Assembly (NCBI GenBank): GCA_937885075.1
Contig: CAKZYZ010000124.1
Coordinates: 1 to 37,490, forward strand
DNA: 37,490 nt
Reading direction: 5' to 3'
Origin: an uncultured bacterium
GTDB taxonomy: Bacteria; Auribacterota; Erginobacteria; Erginobacterales; Erginobacteraceae
Shown piece by piece: positions 23,615 to 32,189 of the stretch; the first letter of the stretch is position 1; each line of letters begins with the position of its first letter. The notes below the pieces were generated by a model. That model made no database searches. It worked only from the letters and a program-made list of their open reading frames with translations, and was not told the DNA's origin. A program made the translations under genes and the position numbers.

Positions 23615-25186
23615 ATGAGTTCAAAGAAGAAAATACTCTTGTACGACACCACCCTCCGCGATGGTTCCCAGGCGGAAGGGGTCAGTTTCTCACTCCCGGA
23701 TAAACTGCGTATCGCCGAACAGCTTGATCAACTCGGGATTCAGTATATTGAAGGAGGGTGGCCCGGCTCTAACCCGAAGGATATGGCCTTCTTTCATGAT
23801 ATCCGCCACCGCCGGCTGAAACATTCCCGGATTGTCGCCTTCGGCAGCACTCGAAGAGCCCGGAGACGGGTGGAGAAGGATGAAAATGTGATCTCTCTCC
23901 TGGCAGCCGGGACACCGGCAATTGCCATCTTCGGCAAGAGCTGGCTGCTCCATGTCAACGATGTCCTCCGGGTATCACCGGATACGAATCTGACCATGAT
24001 CAGAGAGACCGTGGGGTATCTGAAGAAGAAGGGCAAGGAGATGATCTACGACGCGGAGCATTTCTTCGACGCCTACAAAGATAATCCCCGCTATGCTATG
24101 GCGACTCTGCGGGCCGCGGTGGATGGCGGCGCGGATTTCCTGGCGCTCTGCGATACCAACGGGGGATGCCTTCCGGAAGAGATCACCGCCATTACCGAAG
24201 AAGTCGGCCGGTCGTTCTCCGTTCCATTGGGAATTCATGCTCATAATGATGGGGGATTAGCCGTAGCCAATTCCCTGGCGGCGGTCCGGGCCGGCGCGAT
24301 CATGGTTCAGGGGACAATCAACGGTTATGGTGAACGTACCGGGAACGCGAACCTCTGCACAATCATCCCCAATCTGGTTCTGAAGATGAAGATCCCCTGT
24401 CTGACACGGAATCGGCTGAAGAAGATGGAGCAGATCTCCCGTTTTGTTGATGAGATGACCAATATCACCCCGAATTCCCGGGCACCTTTTGTCGGAGCAA
24501 GCTCATTCGCCCATAAGGGGGGGATGCACGTGGACGCGGTCCGAAAAAACCCCCGGAGTTTCGAGCATATCGATCCGACCCTGGTGGGAAATCACCGCCG
24601 AATTCTGGTATCGGAGCTCTCCGGGAAGAGTAATGTGATCCTGAAGGCGATTGAATTCGGGCTGGATCTGGGCAAGGAGACCCCGGAAACAAAAAATATC
24701 CTGGATGAATTGAAGCGGTTAGGTGAGGAGGGGTATGAATTTGAGGGGGCTGACGCGTCATTCAAGATTTTAATTCAGAAGGCCACGGGGAAACATAAGA
24801 ACTTCTTTGAACTGGAAGGCTTCCGGGTTATTGTAGAAAAACACAGGAATGACCCCCCTGTCTCGGAAGCCACGGTTAAGATCAAGGTGGGAGGGGTAAG
24901 TGAACTCTCCGCCGGAGAAGGGGATGGTCCGGTAAACGCGCTCGATAACGCTCTGCGCAAGGTTCTGCTGCGATTCTATCCCCGAATAAAAGATATACAT
25001 CTGGCCGACTTTAAAGTCCGGGATCTGGATGCCGCGGCGGGGACAGCGGCCAAGGTCCGGGTCTTGATTCAGACCCGGGACGGAGATGATATCTGGGGAA
25101 CAGTAGGAGTCTCCGAGAATATTATCGAAGCCAGCTGGCAGGCGCTGGTGGATAGCGTGGATTATAAGCTTTTGAAGGACAGATGA
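23615..25186 (+). CDS. cimA: Citramalate synthase
   Basis: CimA condenses pyruvate with acetyl-CoA to citramalate, opening the threonine-independent route to 2-oxobutyrate and isoleucine. The 523-residue length and sequence match the long CimA type (TIGR00977), not the shorter homocitrate or isopropylmalate synthases. Evidence includes [18 protein letters not shown] with the DRE-type metal/catalytic site, [39 protein letters not shown] and [17 protein letters not shown] LeuA-type regulatory domain lies at about residues 370-520. It follows lysC, so this block serves aspartate-family and branched-chain synthesis. Its stop codon touches a 32-bp-period repeat. Confidence 0.94.
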   Translation: MSSKKKILLYDTTLRDGSQAEGVSFSLPDKLRIAEQLDQLGIQYIEGGWPGSNPKDMAFFHDIRHRRLKHSRIVAFGSTRRARRRVEKDENVISLLAAGTPAIAIFGKSWLLHVNDVLRVSPDTNLTMIRETVGYLKKKGKEMIYDAEHFFDAYKDNPRYAMATLRAAVDGGADFLALCDTNGGCLPEEITAITEEVGRSFSVPLGIHAHNDGGLAVANSLAAVRAGAIMVQGTINGYGERTGNANLCTIIPNLVLKMKIPCLTRNRLKKMEQISRFVDEMTNITPNSRAPFVGASSFAHKGGMHVDAVRKNPRSFEHIDPTLVGNHRRILVSELSGKSNVILKAIEFGLDLGKETPETKNILDELKRLGEEGYEFEGADASFKILIQKATGKHKNFFELEGFRVIVEKHRNDPPVSEATVKIKVGGVSELSAGEGDGPVNALDNALRKVLLRFYPRIKDIHLADFKVRDLDAAAGTAAKVRVLIQTRDGDDIWGTVGVSENIIEASWQALVDSVDYKLLKDR

Positions 25187-25395
25187 AAGAAAATGACGAA
25201 ACCCGAATGAGGAAATCCGAAAGAATGACGAAACCCGAATGACGAAATCCGAAAGAATGACGAAACCCGAATGACGAATGGGCCAGGCCGGGAGCGCCGT
25301 TTGCGTCTTTTGTTGACTAAACTAAAAGGGGCTGAGGCGGGGGATTAGTCATTCGTCATTTGGATTTCTTTCGGGTTTCCTCATTCGGATTTCGG
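25184..25395. repeat. 32-bp-period tandem repeat with inverted right arm
   Basis: The unit AATGACGAAACCCGAATGAC + GAAATCCGAAAG recurs about 2.7 times from 25193. Inverted words AGTCATTCGTCATTTGGATT and TTTCGGGTTTCCTCATTCGG follow at about 25347-25388. The first bases overlap the cimA stop codon. The family also supplies the C-terminus of the NtrC-type regulator at 15.3 kb. Confidence 0.9.
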
Positions 25396-25452
25396 ATTTT
25401 TGAGTATTGGAAATAATTATTTATACTGAATCAAATACTAAGCAACAACCCG

Positions 25453-28098
25453 ATGACAGAAAAAGAAAAAACCAACTCCTGGCCTCCCCGTTACGATCCA
25501 AAAGAGATAGAGAGTTCGATCTGGGATCTCTGGGAGAAAAACAACTGCTTTACCGCCGATCCCGCCGGACCCGACCCCTATGTCATCGTGATCCCACCTC
25601 CCAATGTTACCGGCATTCTAACCATGGGGCATGTCCTCAATAATACCCTCCAGGATATTCTCATCCGCTGGCAGCGGATGCGGGGACGGGAGGCGCTCTG
25701 GCTCCCCGGCACAGATCATGCCGGAATTGCCACTCAGAATGTGGTGGAGAAGAAGCTGGCGGGAGAGGGGATAAGCCGGCAGGACCTGGGGAGAGAAGAG
25801 TTTGTCCGGAAGGTCTGGAACTGGAAAGATGAATACGGCGGAACAATAATAAAGCAGCTGAAAAAACTGGGCTGCTCCTGTGACTGGACCAGAGAAAGAT
25901 TCACCCTTGATAGCGGTCTCTCCCGGGCGGTCCGGAAGGTCTTTATCGACCTCTACCGAAAAGGACTGATCTATCGGGGAACTTATCTGGTCAACTGGTG
26001 CCCCCGCTGTCATACCGCGCTCTCCGATGAGGAGGTAGAACATGACGAGAAAGAGGGATCACTCTGGTACATCAAATATCCGGTAAAGGATTCCGACCAA
26101 TTTATAACCGTCGCCACCACACGACCGGAGACCATGCTGGGAGATACCGCGGTCGCGGTTAATCCCGACGATGAACGTTATAGAGACCTGATCGGGCAGA
26201 CAATTATCCTCCCCTTTGTCGAACGCGAGATCCCGGTAATCAGTGATAAGTTCGTCGATCTCTCTTTCGGGACCGGCGCGGTCAAGGTCACCCCCGCCCA
26301 TGATCCCAATGACTTCCTGATCGGGGAAAGGCACGATCTCCCCCGGATAGTCGTTATGGATACTTCCGCCCGGATGAATGATAATGCCGGTCCGGAATTT
26401 ATCGGGATGGACCGGTTTGACTGCCGAAAAAAACTCATCACTATGCTGAAAGACCGTGGCCTTCTGGAGAAGATTGAAGATCATACTCACGCGGTGGGGG
26501 AGTGCTATCGCTGCCGGACAATAATCGAACCCTATCATTCCGTCCAATGGTTTGTCAGCATGAAGCCCCTGGCCGAACCCGCCCTCCGGGCGGTAGAGGA
26601 GGGGAGGATATCATTCTATCCGGAACGCTGGAACAAAGTCTATCAGCACTGGATGGAGAATATCCGGGATTGGTGTATCAGCCGGCAGCTCTGGTGGGGA
26701 CACCGGATCCCGGCCTGGTATCGGGGAGATGAGATCTATGTCGGGGAAGAGCCTCCCGAAGGCGGAGGCTGGAAGCAGGATGAAGATGTGCTTGACACCT
26801 GGTTCTCTTCCTGGCTCTGGCCCTTCTCCACCCTGGGTTGGCCCGAGAAGACAGACGATCTCCGGGCTTTCTATCCCACCTCCGACCTGGTCACCGGTCC
26901 GGATATTATCTTCTTCTGGGTCGCCCGGATGATCATGGCGGGGCTGGAGTTTATGGATGATATCCCCTTCAGTAAGGTTTACTTCACGGGTATTATCCGG
27001 GATATGAAAGGCCGCAAGATGAGTAAATCTCTGGGCAACTCCCCCGATCCCCTGGATGTTATAAGTGAATACGGCGCGGACGCGCTTCGTTTTACCATCG
27101 CCCGGTTCTCTCCCATCGGTCAGGATGTCCATTATTCCAACTCAATCTGTGAACTGGGGAGAAACTTTGCCAATAAGATCTGGAATGCTTCCCGTTTCGT
27201 GGCAACGCAGCTGGAAGGAGGGGAGATTACCGATCCCCGGGACACTCTGGAACTTCTCTCACTGGATGATCGCTATATCCTTGATCGACTGGAAGAGACC
27301 ATAGAAGGATGCCATAATTCTCTCCGGCACTTCCATTTTAATGATGCCGCTCTCAGCATCTATGATTTTTTCTGGCATCACTTCTGCGATCGATATCTCG
27401 AGAGCGCGAAGTACTACCTGAGAGAAGATACTGAGGAGAGAAAAGCCGTGGTTCGAGGTATTCTTCTGGAAGTTCTGACTTCCGCGATGAAACTCCTCCA
27501 TCCATTTATGCCGTTTATAACTGAAGAGATCTGGAGACAGCTGGGCCGGAAATCCCTGCTTATCAGGGGGCCCTGGCCCCGGCCGGAGAGGAATCTGATC
27601 TTCCCGGAGATTCGGGAGATCTCCGAGCTTAAGTACGCCTTAATCAGCGCCGCCCGTAATCTCCGCAAGGAATACGAACTGCCGGTCAAGCAGGAGATAA
27701 GATTTATTGTCAAGCCGGCCGGTGAGATGGAGGCAGAAGCATTAGTCGGCGAGATGGATAGCATGGGAGCTCTCCTGAGAAACTGCGTTATTGAAGTTGA
27801 TAGAAATTACCAGCCGAAAAATACCGTTCCATCCTCACTGGTCTCTACCTGTGAGATCTATATGCCCCTGGAGGGAATTATAGACCCGGTGGTCGAGCGG
27901 GCGCGGTTCGAGAAGAAACTGGCGAAAGCCGCCGGAGCATTGAAGGGAGTGCGGGCCCGCCTTAAAAATCCCGATTTCCTCTCCAAAGCCCCTCCGGCAG
28001 TACAGGAGAAGAACAGATCACAGCTCGATGAACTAACCCGGGAAGTAGAAACTCTAAAGAAGATCCTAGCCAATCTTATTTTTTCTGCGAAAAAATAA
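25453..28098 (+). CDS. valS: Valyl-tRNA synthetase
   Basis: ValS charges tRNA-Val. The 881 residues match the family's usual length. The class I HIGH motif appears as PPPNVTGILTMGHVL (about 49-62), and KMSKS is at 522-526 (GRKMSKSLGNSPDPL). The CP1 editing domain is between them (TTRPETMLGDTAVAVNP, GTGAVKVTPAHDPNDF). An anticodon-binding helix bundle and a C-terminal coiled coil of about 65 residues (ARFEKKLAKAAGALKGVRAR) complete the protein. The final residues AKK and the stop codon lie in a perfect hairpin at 28075-28099. Confidence 0.98.
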   Translation: MTEKEKTNSWPPRYDPKEIESSIWDLWEKNNCFTADPAGPDPYVIVIPPPNVTGILTMGHVLNNTLQDILIRWQRMRGREALWLPGTDHAGIATQNVVEKKLAGEGISRQDLGREEFVRKVWNWKDEYGGTIIKQLKKLGCSCDWTRERFTLDSGLSRAVRKVFIDLYRKGLIYRGTYLVNWCPRCHTALSDEEVEHDEKEGSLWYIKYPVKDSDQFITVATTRPETMLGDTAVAVNPDDERYRDLIGQTIILPFVEREIPVISDKFVDLSFGTGAVKVTPAHDPNDFLIGERHDLPRIVVMDTSARMNDNAGPEFIGMDRFDCRKKLITMLKDRGLLEKIEDHTHAVGECYRCRTIIEPYHSVQWFVSMKPLAEPALRAVEEGRISFYPERWNKVYQHWMENIRDWCISRQLWWGHRIPAWYRGDEIYVGEEPPEGGGWKQDEDVLDTWFSSWLWPFSTLGWPEKTDDLRAFYPTSDLVTGPDIIFFWVARMIMAGLEFMDDIPFSKVYFTGIIRDMKGRKMSKSLGNSPDPLDVISEYGADALRFTIARFSPIGQDVHYSNSICELGRNFANKIWNASRFVATQLEGGEITDPRDTLELLSLDDRYILDRLEETIEGCHNSLRHFHFNDAALSIYDFFWHHFCDRYLESAKYYLREDTEERKAVVRGILLEVLTSAMKLLHPFMPFITEEIWRQLGRKSLLIRGPWPRPERNLIFPEIREISELKYALISAARNLRKEYELPVKQEIRFIVKPAGEMEAEALVGEMDSMGALLRNCVIEVDRNYQPKNTVPSSLVSTCEIYMPLEGIIDPVVERARFEKKLAKAAGALKGVRARLKNPDFLSKAPPAVQEKNRSQLDELTREVETLKKILANLIFSAKK

Positions 28099-28099
28099 G
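28075..28099 (+). terminator. Triloop hairpin overlapping the valS stop codon
   Basis: CTTATTTTTTC, loop TGC, GAAAAAATAAG form a perfect 11-bp, AT-rich stem that includes the last codons and the TAA stop of valS. No T-run follows, so it may protect or stabilise the mRNA end more than terminate. Confidence 0.5.
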
Positions 28100-28194
28100 A
28101 ATTTGCAAGCATTGGTACAATATTTCAGGTATGGTTTTTAAACATTTGGCTTAAGCGAGGTTCTAATGCCTGAAAAGCCGGGTGAAAGCGAACA

Positions 28195-28232
28195 ACTTTA
28201 GGCACTTCAAACTTTAGGCACTTTAGGCACTT
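28195..28232. repeat. Short tandem CTTTAGGCA repeat
   Basis: ACTTTAGGCACTT occurs at 28195 and again from 28212, with another TTTAGGCACTT just after it, before nadC. It is another short-word family, without a visible inverted arm here. Confidence 0.75.
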
Positions 28233-28267
28233 AAAAACGCTGTCCGAACAAAGTGAGGACTAAGTTT

Positions 28268-29125
28268 ATGGACTTTTCGGTATTTAATAATCTGGTACAG
28301 CAGGCATTATCCGAAGATGTCGGAGCGGGGGATATCACCACCATCGCCCTGATCCCGGAGGAGGAAAGAGCCCGGGCCGTTATAGTGGCCCGTCAGAGAT
28401 TGGCGGTAGCGGGGTTGCCCCTGGCGGAGATGGTCTTTACCGCCCTGGATTCGGAGATAGACTGCCATATCGAAGTGGATGAAGGGGATATGGTGGAGGA
28501 AGGGACAATATTAATGCGTATCGAGGGGCGGGCCCGGACAATTCTGACCGGAGAGAGAACCGCGCTGAATTTCATTCAGCACCTCTGCGGAATCGCCACT
28601 CATACCTCCCGGTTTGTTGAGAAAGTGGAAAATGGCAAGACGATCATCCTGGATACCCGGAAGACAATCCCGGGCTATAGAAAGCTGCAGAAATACGCGG
28701 TCCTGATGGGGGGAGGGGAGAACCACCGTTTCGGACTCTACGATTCCATCCTCATAAAAGATAACCACCTGACTCTGGTCGCGGGGAAAGGTCCCGGCAA
28801 GATCAAACGGGCGATTAAGATGAGTCGGGACGCGTTTCCCCGGAAACCGGTTGAGATTGAAGTAGAGACGATAGATGAGCTATCTGAAGCATTAGAAGCC
28901 GGAGCGGAGACAGTCCTTCTCGATAATTTCTCTCCGGAAGAGTTGGCTCAAGCCGTGAAAGTCGGGGGAGAGCAGGCCAGGCTGGAAGCTTCCGGGGGGA
29001 TCAATCTGGAGACAATCGAGGCAATGTCATCCACCGGAATAGAGACCATCTCTCTAGGCTGCCTCACCCACTCCGCTCCCGCCGCCGATATCGCTCTGGA
29101 GCTGGAATACTCTAACATAGAGTAA
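28268..29125 (+). CDS. nadC: Nicotinate-nucleotide pyrophosphorylase (carboxylating)
   Basis: NadC makes nicotinate mononucleotide from quinolinate and PRPP in NAD synthesis. The protein has 285 residues from ATG 28268, with GTGAGGA 8 bases upstream as a ribosome site. Blocks include LSEDVGAGDITT, LTGERTALNFIQHLCGIATHT, DTRKTIPGYRKLQKYAVLMG, GGGENHRFGLYDSILIKDNHL, EIEVETIDELSEALEAG, VLLDNFSPEEL and LEASGGINLETIE. The conserved Arg/His/Lys residues that bind quinolinate are in these blocks. The nadA and nadB genes are not in the window. Confidence 0.97.
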   Translation: MDFSVFNNLVQQALSEDVGAGDITTIALIPEEERARAVIVARQRLAVAGLPLAEMVFTALDSEIDCHIEVDEGDMVEEGTILMRIEGRARTILTGERTALNFIQHLCGIATHTSRFVEKVENGKTIILDTRKTIPGYRKLQKYAVLMGGGENHRFGLYDSILIKDNHLTLVAGKGPGKIKRAIKMSRDAFPRKPVEIEVETIDELSEALEAGAETVLLDNFSPEELAQAVKVGGEQARLEASGGINLETIEAMSSTGIETISLGCLTHSAPAADIALELEYSNIE

Positions 29126-29202
29126 GGGATATGTTTCTGCTTGTGTTGTGTTTACAGCCGGATTATCATATAAGCTATTAAAATACCTGTCGGTGTTAAC
29201 CT

Positions 29203-29216
29203 GATATAATTATATC
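29203..29216. repeat. Perfect AT-rich palindrome
   Basis: GATATAATTATATC is its own reverse complement. It lies 56 bases before the response regulator start. It could be an operator or simply part of a promoter (it contains TATAAT), but no -35 is convincing. Confidence 0.4.
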
Positions 29217-29233
29217 GGTCTTGGTTCAAAACT

Positions 29234-29252
29234 AAATTAGCGAAGCTAATTT
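29234..29252 (+). promoter_or_regulatory. Start-codon hairpin before the response regulator
   Basis: AAATTAGC, loop GAA, GCTAATTT form a perfect 8-bp stem, 6 bases before ATG 29259. TTCAAAACTAAA leads in, as at proC. There is no Shine-Dalgarno sequence. Confidence 0.75.
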
Positions 29253-29258
29253 ATTCTA

Positions 29259-29621
29259 ATGAAAAATATCCTGGTACTTGATGACAATGAAGATATCCGC
29301 CGTCTGCTCAGCGTGATGCTGTCGGTAGAGGGATATACTGTTTATGACGCCGAAGCAACGGATAAGGCTCTTGAGATCATTCACGATACTCATATCGATC
29401 TGATCATCACCGATCTGATTATGCCGGATAAAGACGGGCTGGAGGTTATCATAGAACTTCGCCGGAATTTTCCGGATATCAAGATAATCGCTGTCTCCGC
29501 CGGGGGGCGAATCGGTCCGTCAACCTATCTGGATATGGCCAAAAAACTTGGAGCTCACCGGGTATTTAACAAACCGTTCAATCAGCAGGAAATTATCCAG
29601 GCGATAGTAGAGCTCACCTGA
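29259..29621 (+). CDS. Single-domain response regulator (CheY-like)
   Basis: The 120 residues form just a receiver domain. It has LVLDDNEDIRRLL with the acidic DDNED cluster, the phospho-acceptor aspartate in HIDLIITDLIMPDKDG (about residue 52), IIAVSAGG with the switch Ser/Thr position, and FNKPFNQQEI with the conserved lysine. There is no output domain, so it either takes part in a phosphorelay or acts by protein contact. No kinase lies next to it; the nearest is the NtrB-like kinase 16 kb away. Confidence 0.93.
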   Translation: MKNILVLDDNEDIRRLLSVMLSVEGYTVYDAEATDKALEIIHDTHIDLIITDLIMPDKDGLEVIIELRRNFPDIKIIAVSAGGRIGPSTYLDMAKKLGAHRVFNKPFNQQEIIQAIVELT

Positions 29622-29629
29622 GGGATAGT

Positions 29630-29660
29630 AATCGGTGGGAGGTGATCAGTAATCGGTAGG
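29630..29660. repeat. Remnant of the AATCAGTAAGCAGT family
   Basis: AGTAATCGG, GTGATCAGTAATCGG and a following AGG lie in the short gap before coaX. Only one orientation is left, so this is probably a partial element. Confidence 0.6.
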
Positions 29661-29685
29661 CGTTTTATATTGTCAACCTAATGTT

Positions 29686-30453
29686 ATGCGGCCAAATAAA
29701 CTACTCACTCTGGATCTGGGAAATACCGCTCTGACCGCGGGCATCTGGGAAGTGGATTCCTTGATTGAGGACTGGTCGTCTCCATTTTCCCCGGAGTCAT
29801 TAACCGCTCGTCTGACACCTTTAAAGGGATGCATAGACGCGGCTATCCTATCTTCCGTGGTTCCCCGCCTGACTGATTCCATTCTCTCCATCTGCCGGAA
29901 AGTTCTGGGGATTGAATGCCTGGTTTTGAATTCAAAGACACCCACCGGATTAAAGATTCTTTATCACCAGCCGGAGCAGGTGGGAGGAGATCGAATCGCC
30001 AACGCGGTGGCGGCCTATAATATTTACGGCGGTCCGGTTATCGTGGTTGATTTCGGAACCGCGATTACTTTTGATGTTGTCTCGAAGGATTTCGAATACC
30101 TGGGCGGGGTAATCGCTCCCGGCCTCAAGATCTCAACCCAGGCACTCTTTAGTAAAGCGGCGCTTCTTCCCAAAGTAGAGATATCAATCCCCCAAAATGT
30201 TCTCGGTCGGGATACCGAGGACGCGATCCGCTCCGGAGTATTCTGGGGAACCCTGGGCCTGGTCGAGCGGATCATCCGGGAACTAAAGCGCGAACTTGTC
30301 TGGGGCAGAGAGACCAGACTGGTAGCTACCGGAGGCAACTCCGCGCTAATATTATCCCGTTCCACCCTGATCAAAAATATAGATCCACACCTGACACTCC
30401 GCGGGCTCTACCTGGTCGCAAAAAAGATTGCCACTAAGACACAAAGACACTAA
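29686..30453 (+). CDS. coaX: Type III pantothenate kinase
   Basis: CoaX phosphorylates pantothenate in the first step of coenzyme A synthesis; type III enzymes need a monovalent cation. The protein has the ASKHA-fold blocks LTLDLGNTALTAGIW (phosphate loop with Asp), LSSVVPRLTD, PEQVGGDRIANAVAAY, VDFGTAITFDVV, GGVIAPGLKIS and a late LVATGGNSALI. The native end is probably near LYLVAKKI. The last residues ATKTQRH and the stop codon are encoded by the inverted repeat at 30430. With about 248 native residues, the family's usual size is met. Confidence 0.95.
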   Translation: MRPNKLLTLDLGNTALTAGIWEVDSLIEDWSSPFSPESLTARLTPLKGCIDAAILSSVVPRLTDSILSICRKVLGIECLVLNSKTPTGLKILYHQPEQVGGDRIANAVAAYNIYGGPVIVVDFGTAITFDVVSKDFEYLGGVIAPGLKISTQALFSKAALLPKVEISIPQNVLGRDTEDAIRSGVFWGTLGLVERIIRELKRELVWGRETRLVATGGNSALILSRSTLIKNIDPHLTLRGLYLVAKKIATKTQRH

Positions 30454-30577
30454 GAAGATAAATGATTGTCTGATTACCGGTTGAATATGTTTCAATAAAC
30501 GAAATCTGAAAGTTTGGGAAATATATAGTTTTGTATTCTAAAATTGTTTCTTCTTTGTGCCTTTGTGTCTTAGTGGC
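30430..30577. repeat. GCCACNAAG-family inverted repeat, copy E
   Basis: GCCACTAAGACACAAAGACA(CTAAG) at the left lies inside the coaX 3' end. The right arm CTTTGTGCCTTTGTGTCTTA(GTGGC) ends 9 bases before the mnmA ATG. The centre is longer (about 100 bases) and AT-rich. The element thus touches the coding frames on both sides. Confidence 0.92.
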
Positions 30578-30586
30578 AAAAATAAT

Positions 30587-31645
30587 ATGAAAGTCGGCGT
30601 AGCGCTTAGCGGTGGCAAAGACAGCAGCCTGGTCGCGGCCCTCCTGGTACGGGAGGGGCATCATCAGGTTGAGGGGTACCACCTTCTTCTCTGCCCGGAC
30701 AAATACGCCAGCACCCCGATTGAAGATCAACTGGTAACCATCCGGCAGTTATGCGATCGGTTGGATATCCGATTGAAAGTGATAGATGCCCGGGAAGATT
30801 TCCAGCGTGAGATTATGGATACTCTGGTCTCTTCCTATCGGGCCGGAAAGACCCCTAACCCCTGTGTATTATGCAACCGCCTCTTTAAATTCGGACTCCT
30901 CCTCGATACCGCCCGCGGGGACGGGTGTGATCTTGTGGCCAGCGGTCACTATGCCCGGGTAATCCGGAATAAGCATACCCTGCTCAAGAGACCGATCGAT
31001 CCCGGGAGAGACGAGTCATATTTCCTCTTTGATTTGACCCCTGAACAGCTCAATTTTCTCACTTTTCCGCTGGGAGAACTCATGCTCGATCAGATCAGAA
31101 CTCTGCTGGAAAAGTTGCTGGCAGGGTTTGAACCTCAGCCGATAAGCCAGGAAGCCTGTTTTCTCTCCCGTTCCGGTTTGAAACGGTTCCTGGATGATAG
31201 ATTGGTTCAACCGGATTCCCCCGGCAATATCTTGGATCTTAACGGAGATAAACTGGGAGAACACCCGGGCTATCATTATTACACCGTGGGACAGCGCAAG
31301 GGCTTGAGTTCCGCCTCCGGGAAGAAAGGGCCGCTCTATGTCCTCCGGGTCATACCGGAGACCAACGAGGTGGTAGTAGGGGATAAAGACGATCTGAGAT
31401 CAAACCGATTATTGGCGATCGAACCGAACTGGCTCTCTATCTCCCCCCCGGACAGACCGATCCGGGTAAAAGCCAAGATTCGCTATACCCATCCCGAGGC
31501 TGATGCCCGAGTAACCCCTCTCCCGGACAATAAAGTTCAGGTAGATTTTACCAACCCCCAGGATACCATTACCCCCGGTCAGGCCGTGGTCTTTTACCGG
31601 GATGACGTACTACTTGGAGGAGCGTGGATTGAGGAGGTATTGTAA
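30587..31645 (+). CDS. mnmA: tRNA-specific 2-thiouridylase
   Basis: MnmA thiolates U34 of tRNA-Lys, -Glu and -Gln. The protein has 352 residues from ATG 30587. The PP-loop is ALSGGKDSS (6-14), with Lys where many members have Val. Cys96 in NPCVLCNRLFKFG and Cys191 in QEACFLSRSG sit where the catalytic cysteines of the family are found. Cys93 adds a CxxC, a form also seen in other bacteria. VASGHYARV, DESYFLFDL, HHPGYHYYTVGQRKGL-like residues (HPGYHYYTVGQRKG) and a C-terminal beta-domain follow. The family call is secure; a close paralogue of different sulfur chemistry is a small possibility. Confidence 0.92.
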   Translation: MKVGVALSGGKDSSLVAALLVREGHHQVEGYHLLLCPDKYASTPIEDQLVTIRQLCDRLDIRLKVIDAREDFQREIMDTLVSSYRAGKTPNPCVLCNRLFKFGLLLDTARGDGCDLVASGHYARVIRNKHTLLKRPIDPGRDESYFLFDLTPEQLNFLTFPLGELMLDQIRTLLEKLLAGFEPQPISQEACFLSRSGLKRFLDDRLVQPDSPGNILDLNGDKLGEHPGYHYYTVGQRKGLSSASGKKGPLYVLRVIPETNEVVVGDKDDLRSNRLLAIEPNWLSISPPDRPIRVKAKIRYTHPEADARVTPLPDNKVQVDFTNPQDTITPGQAVVFYRDDVLLGGAWIEEVL

Positions 31646-31650
31646 AGAAT

Positions 31651-31725
31651 GTAATCAGTAACCAGTGATCGGTAATCAGTTGCCAAGCCAGGCGCACTGA
31701 TTACTGATCACTGTTTACTGATTAC
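31651..31725. repeat. AATCAGT-family inverted repeat
   Basis: The left arm GTAATCAGTAACCAGTGATC(GGTAATCAGT) and the right arm ACTGATTACTGATCACTGTT(TACTGATTAC) form a near-perfect stem with a 15-base loop. It lies between the convergent mnmA and YXWGXW-like genes and could serve as a bidirectional stop, although no T-run is present. Confidence 0.9.
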
Positions 31726-31731
31726 TTTCTT

Positions 31732-32175
31732 CTACGGAAACCTCTGCCGCCAGGGCTGCCCGCCTTCATATTTTCTCCAGTGGCCGTCATTCCATCTATT
31801 ATTGCTCCAGCAGGGATCGTTCCAGATATAACCGGGGCGCCGTCCCGGCCGCCAGAAGCCCGGGATCCACATAGCTCCATTATAGTAACCGGGCGCCCAG
31901 ACCTGGCCGGAGTTGGAGTTGCTGGAATTGGAGTTGGAACCCGGCACCGGGTTCCAATGTCCCGGAATCCAGTTGCCATGATCATCATCTCTGCCTTCTG
32001 CCCAGTAGAAGCCCATCTTAAACGGCGGACGCCAGTAGCCGGGAATAGCCGTACCATTCGGCAGTGGATGAGGTTCCACCCAGACATCCCCGGGATTTTG
32101 CTGGGCGGGGATAGATAGTGTTCCGAAAAACATAACCATAACTACACCGCAGATAATTAAAACAAGACTTTTCAT
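31732..32175 (-). CDS. Secreted YXWGXW-like repeat protein
   Basis: A strong GGAGGAGG site precedes the start. A signal peptide (MKSLVLIICGVVMVMFFGTL and on to PAQ) is followed by about 120 residues rich in Trp, Pro, Gly and Asn. Recurring elements are IPGYWRPP, WIPGHWNP, WAPGYYNG and WIPGFWRPG, spaced about 20-30 residues apart, as in the YXWGXW repeat family. An Asn/Ser linker (about residues 79-89) divides it. Function unknown; probably a periplasmic or surface protein. It is convergent with mnmA. Confidence 0.82.
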   Translation of the reverse strand: MKSLVLIICGVVMVMFFGTLSIPAQQNPGDVWVEPHPLPNGTAIPGYWRPPFKMGFYWAEGRDDDHGNWIPGHWNPVPGSNSNSSNSNSGQVWAPGYYNGAMWIPGFWRPGRRPGYIWNDPCWSNNRWNDGHWRKYEGGQPWRQRFP

Positions 32176-32189
32176 GTTCCTCCTCCTTA

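Noticed and set aside
26059-27132. Long minus-strand frames within valS
   Set aside because: They are shadows of a strongly conserved gene in GC-rich DNA and show no family features.
31722-32087. Second minus-strand frame over the YXWGXW-like gene
   Set aside because: It lacks a signal peptide and ribosome site; the frame ending at 31732 has both and the family repeats.
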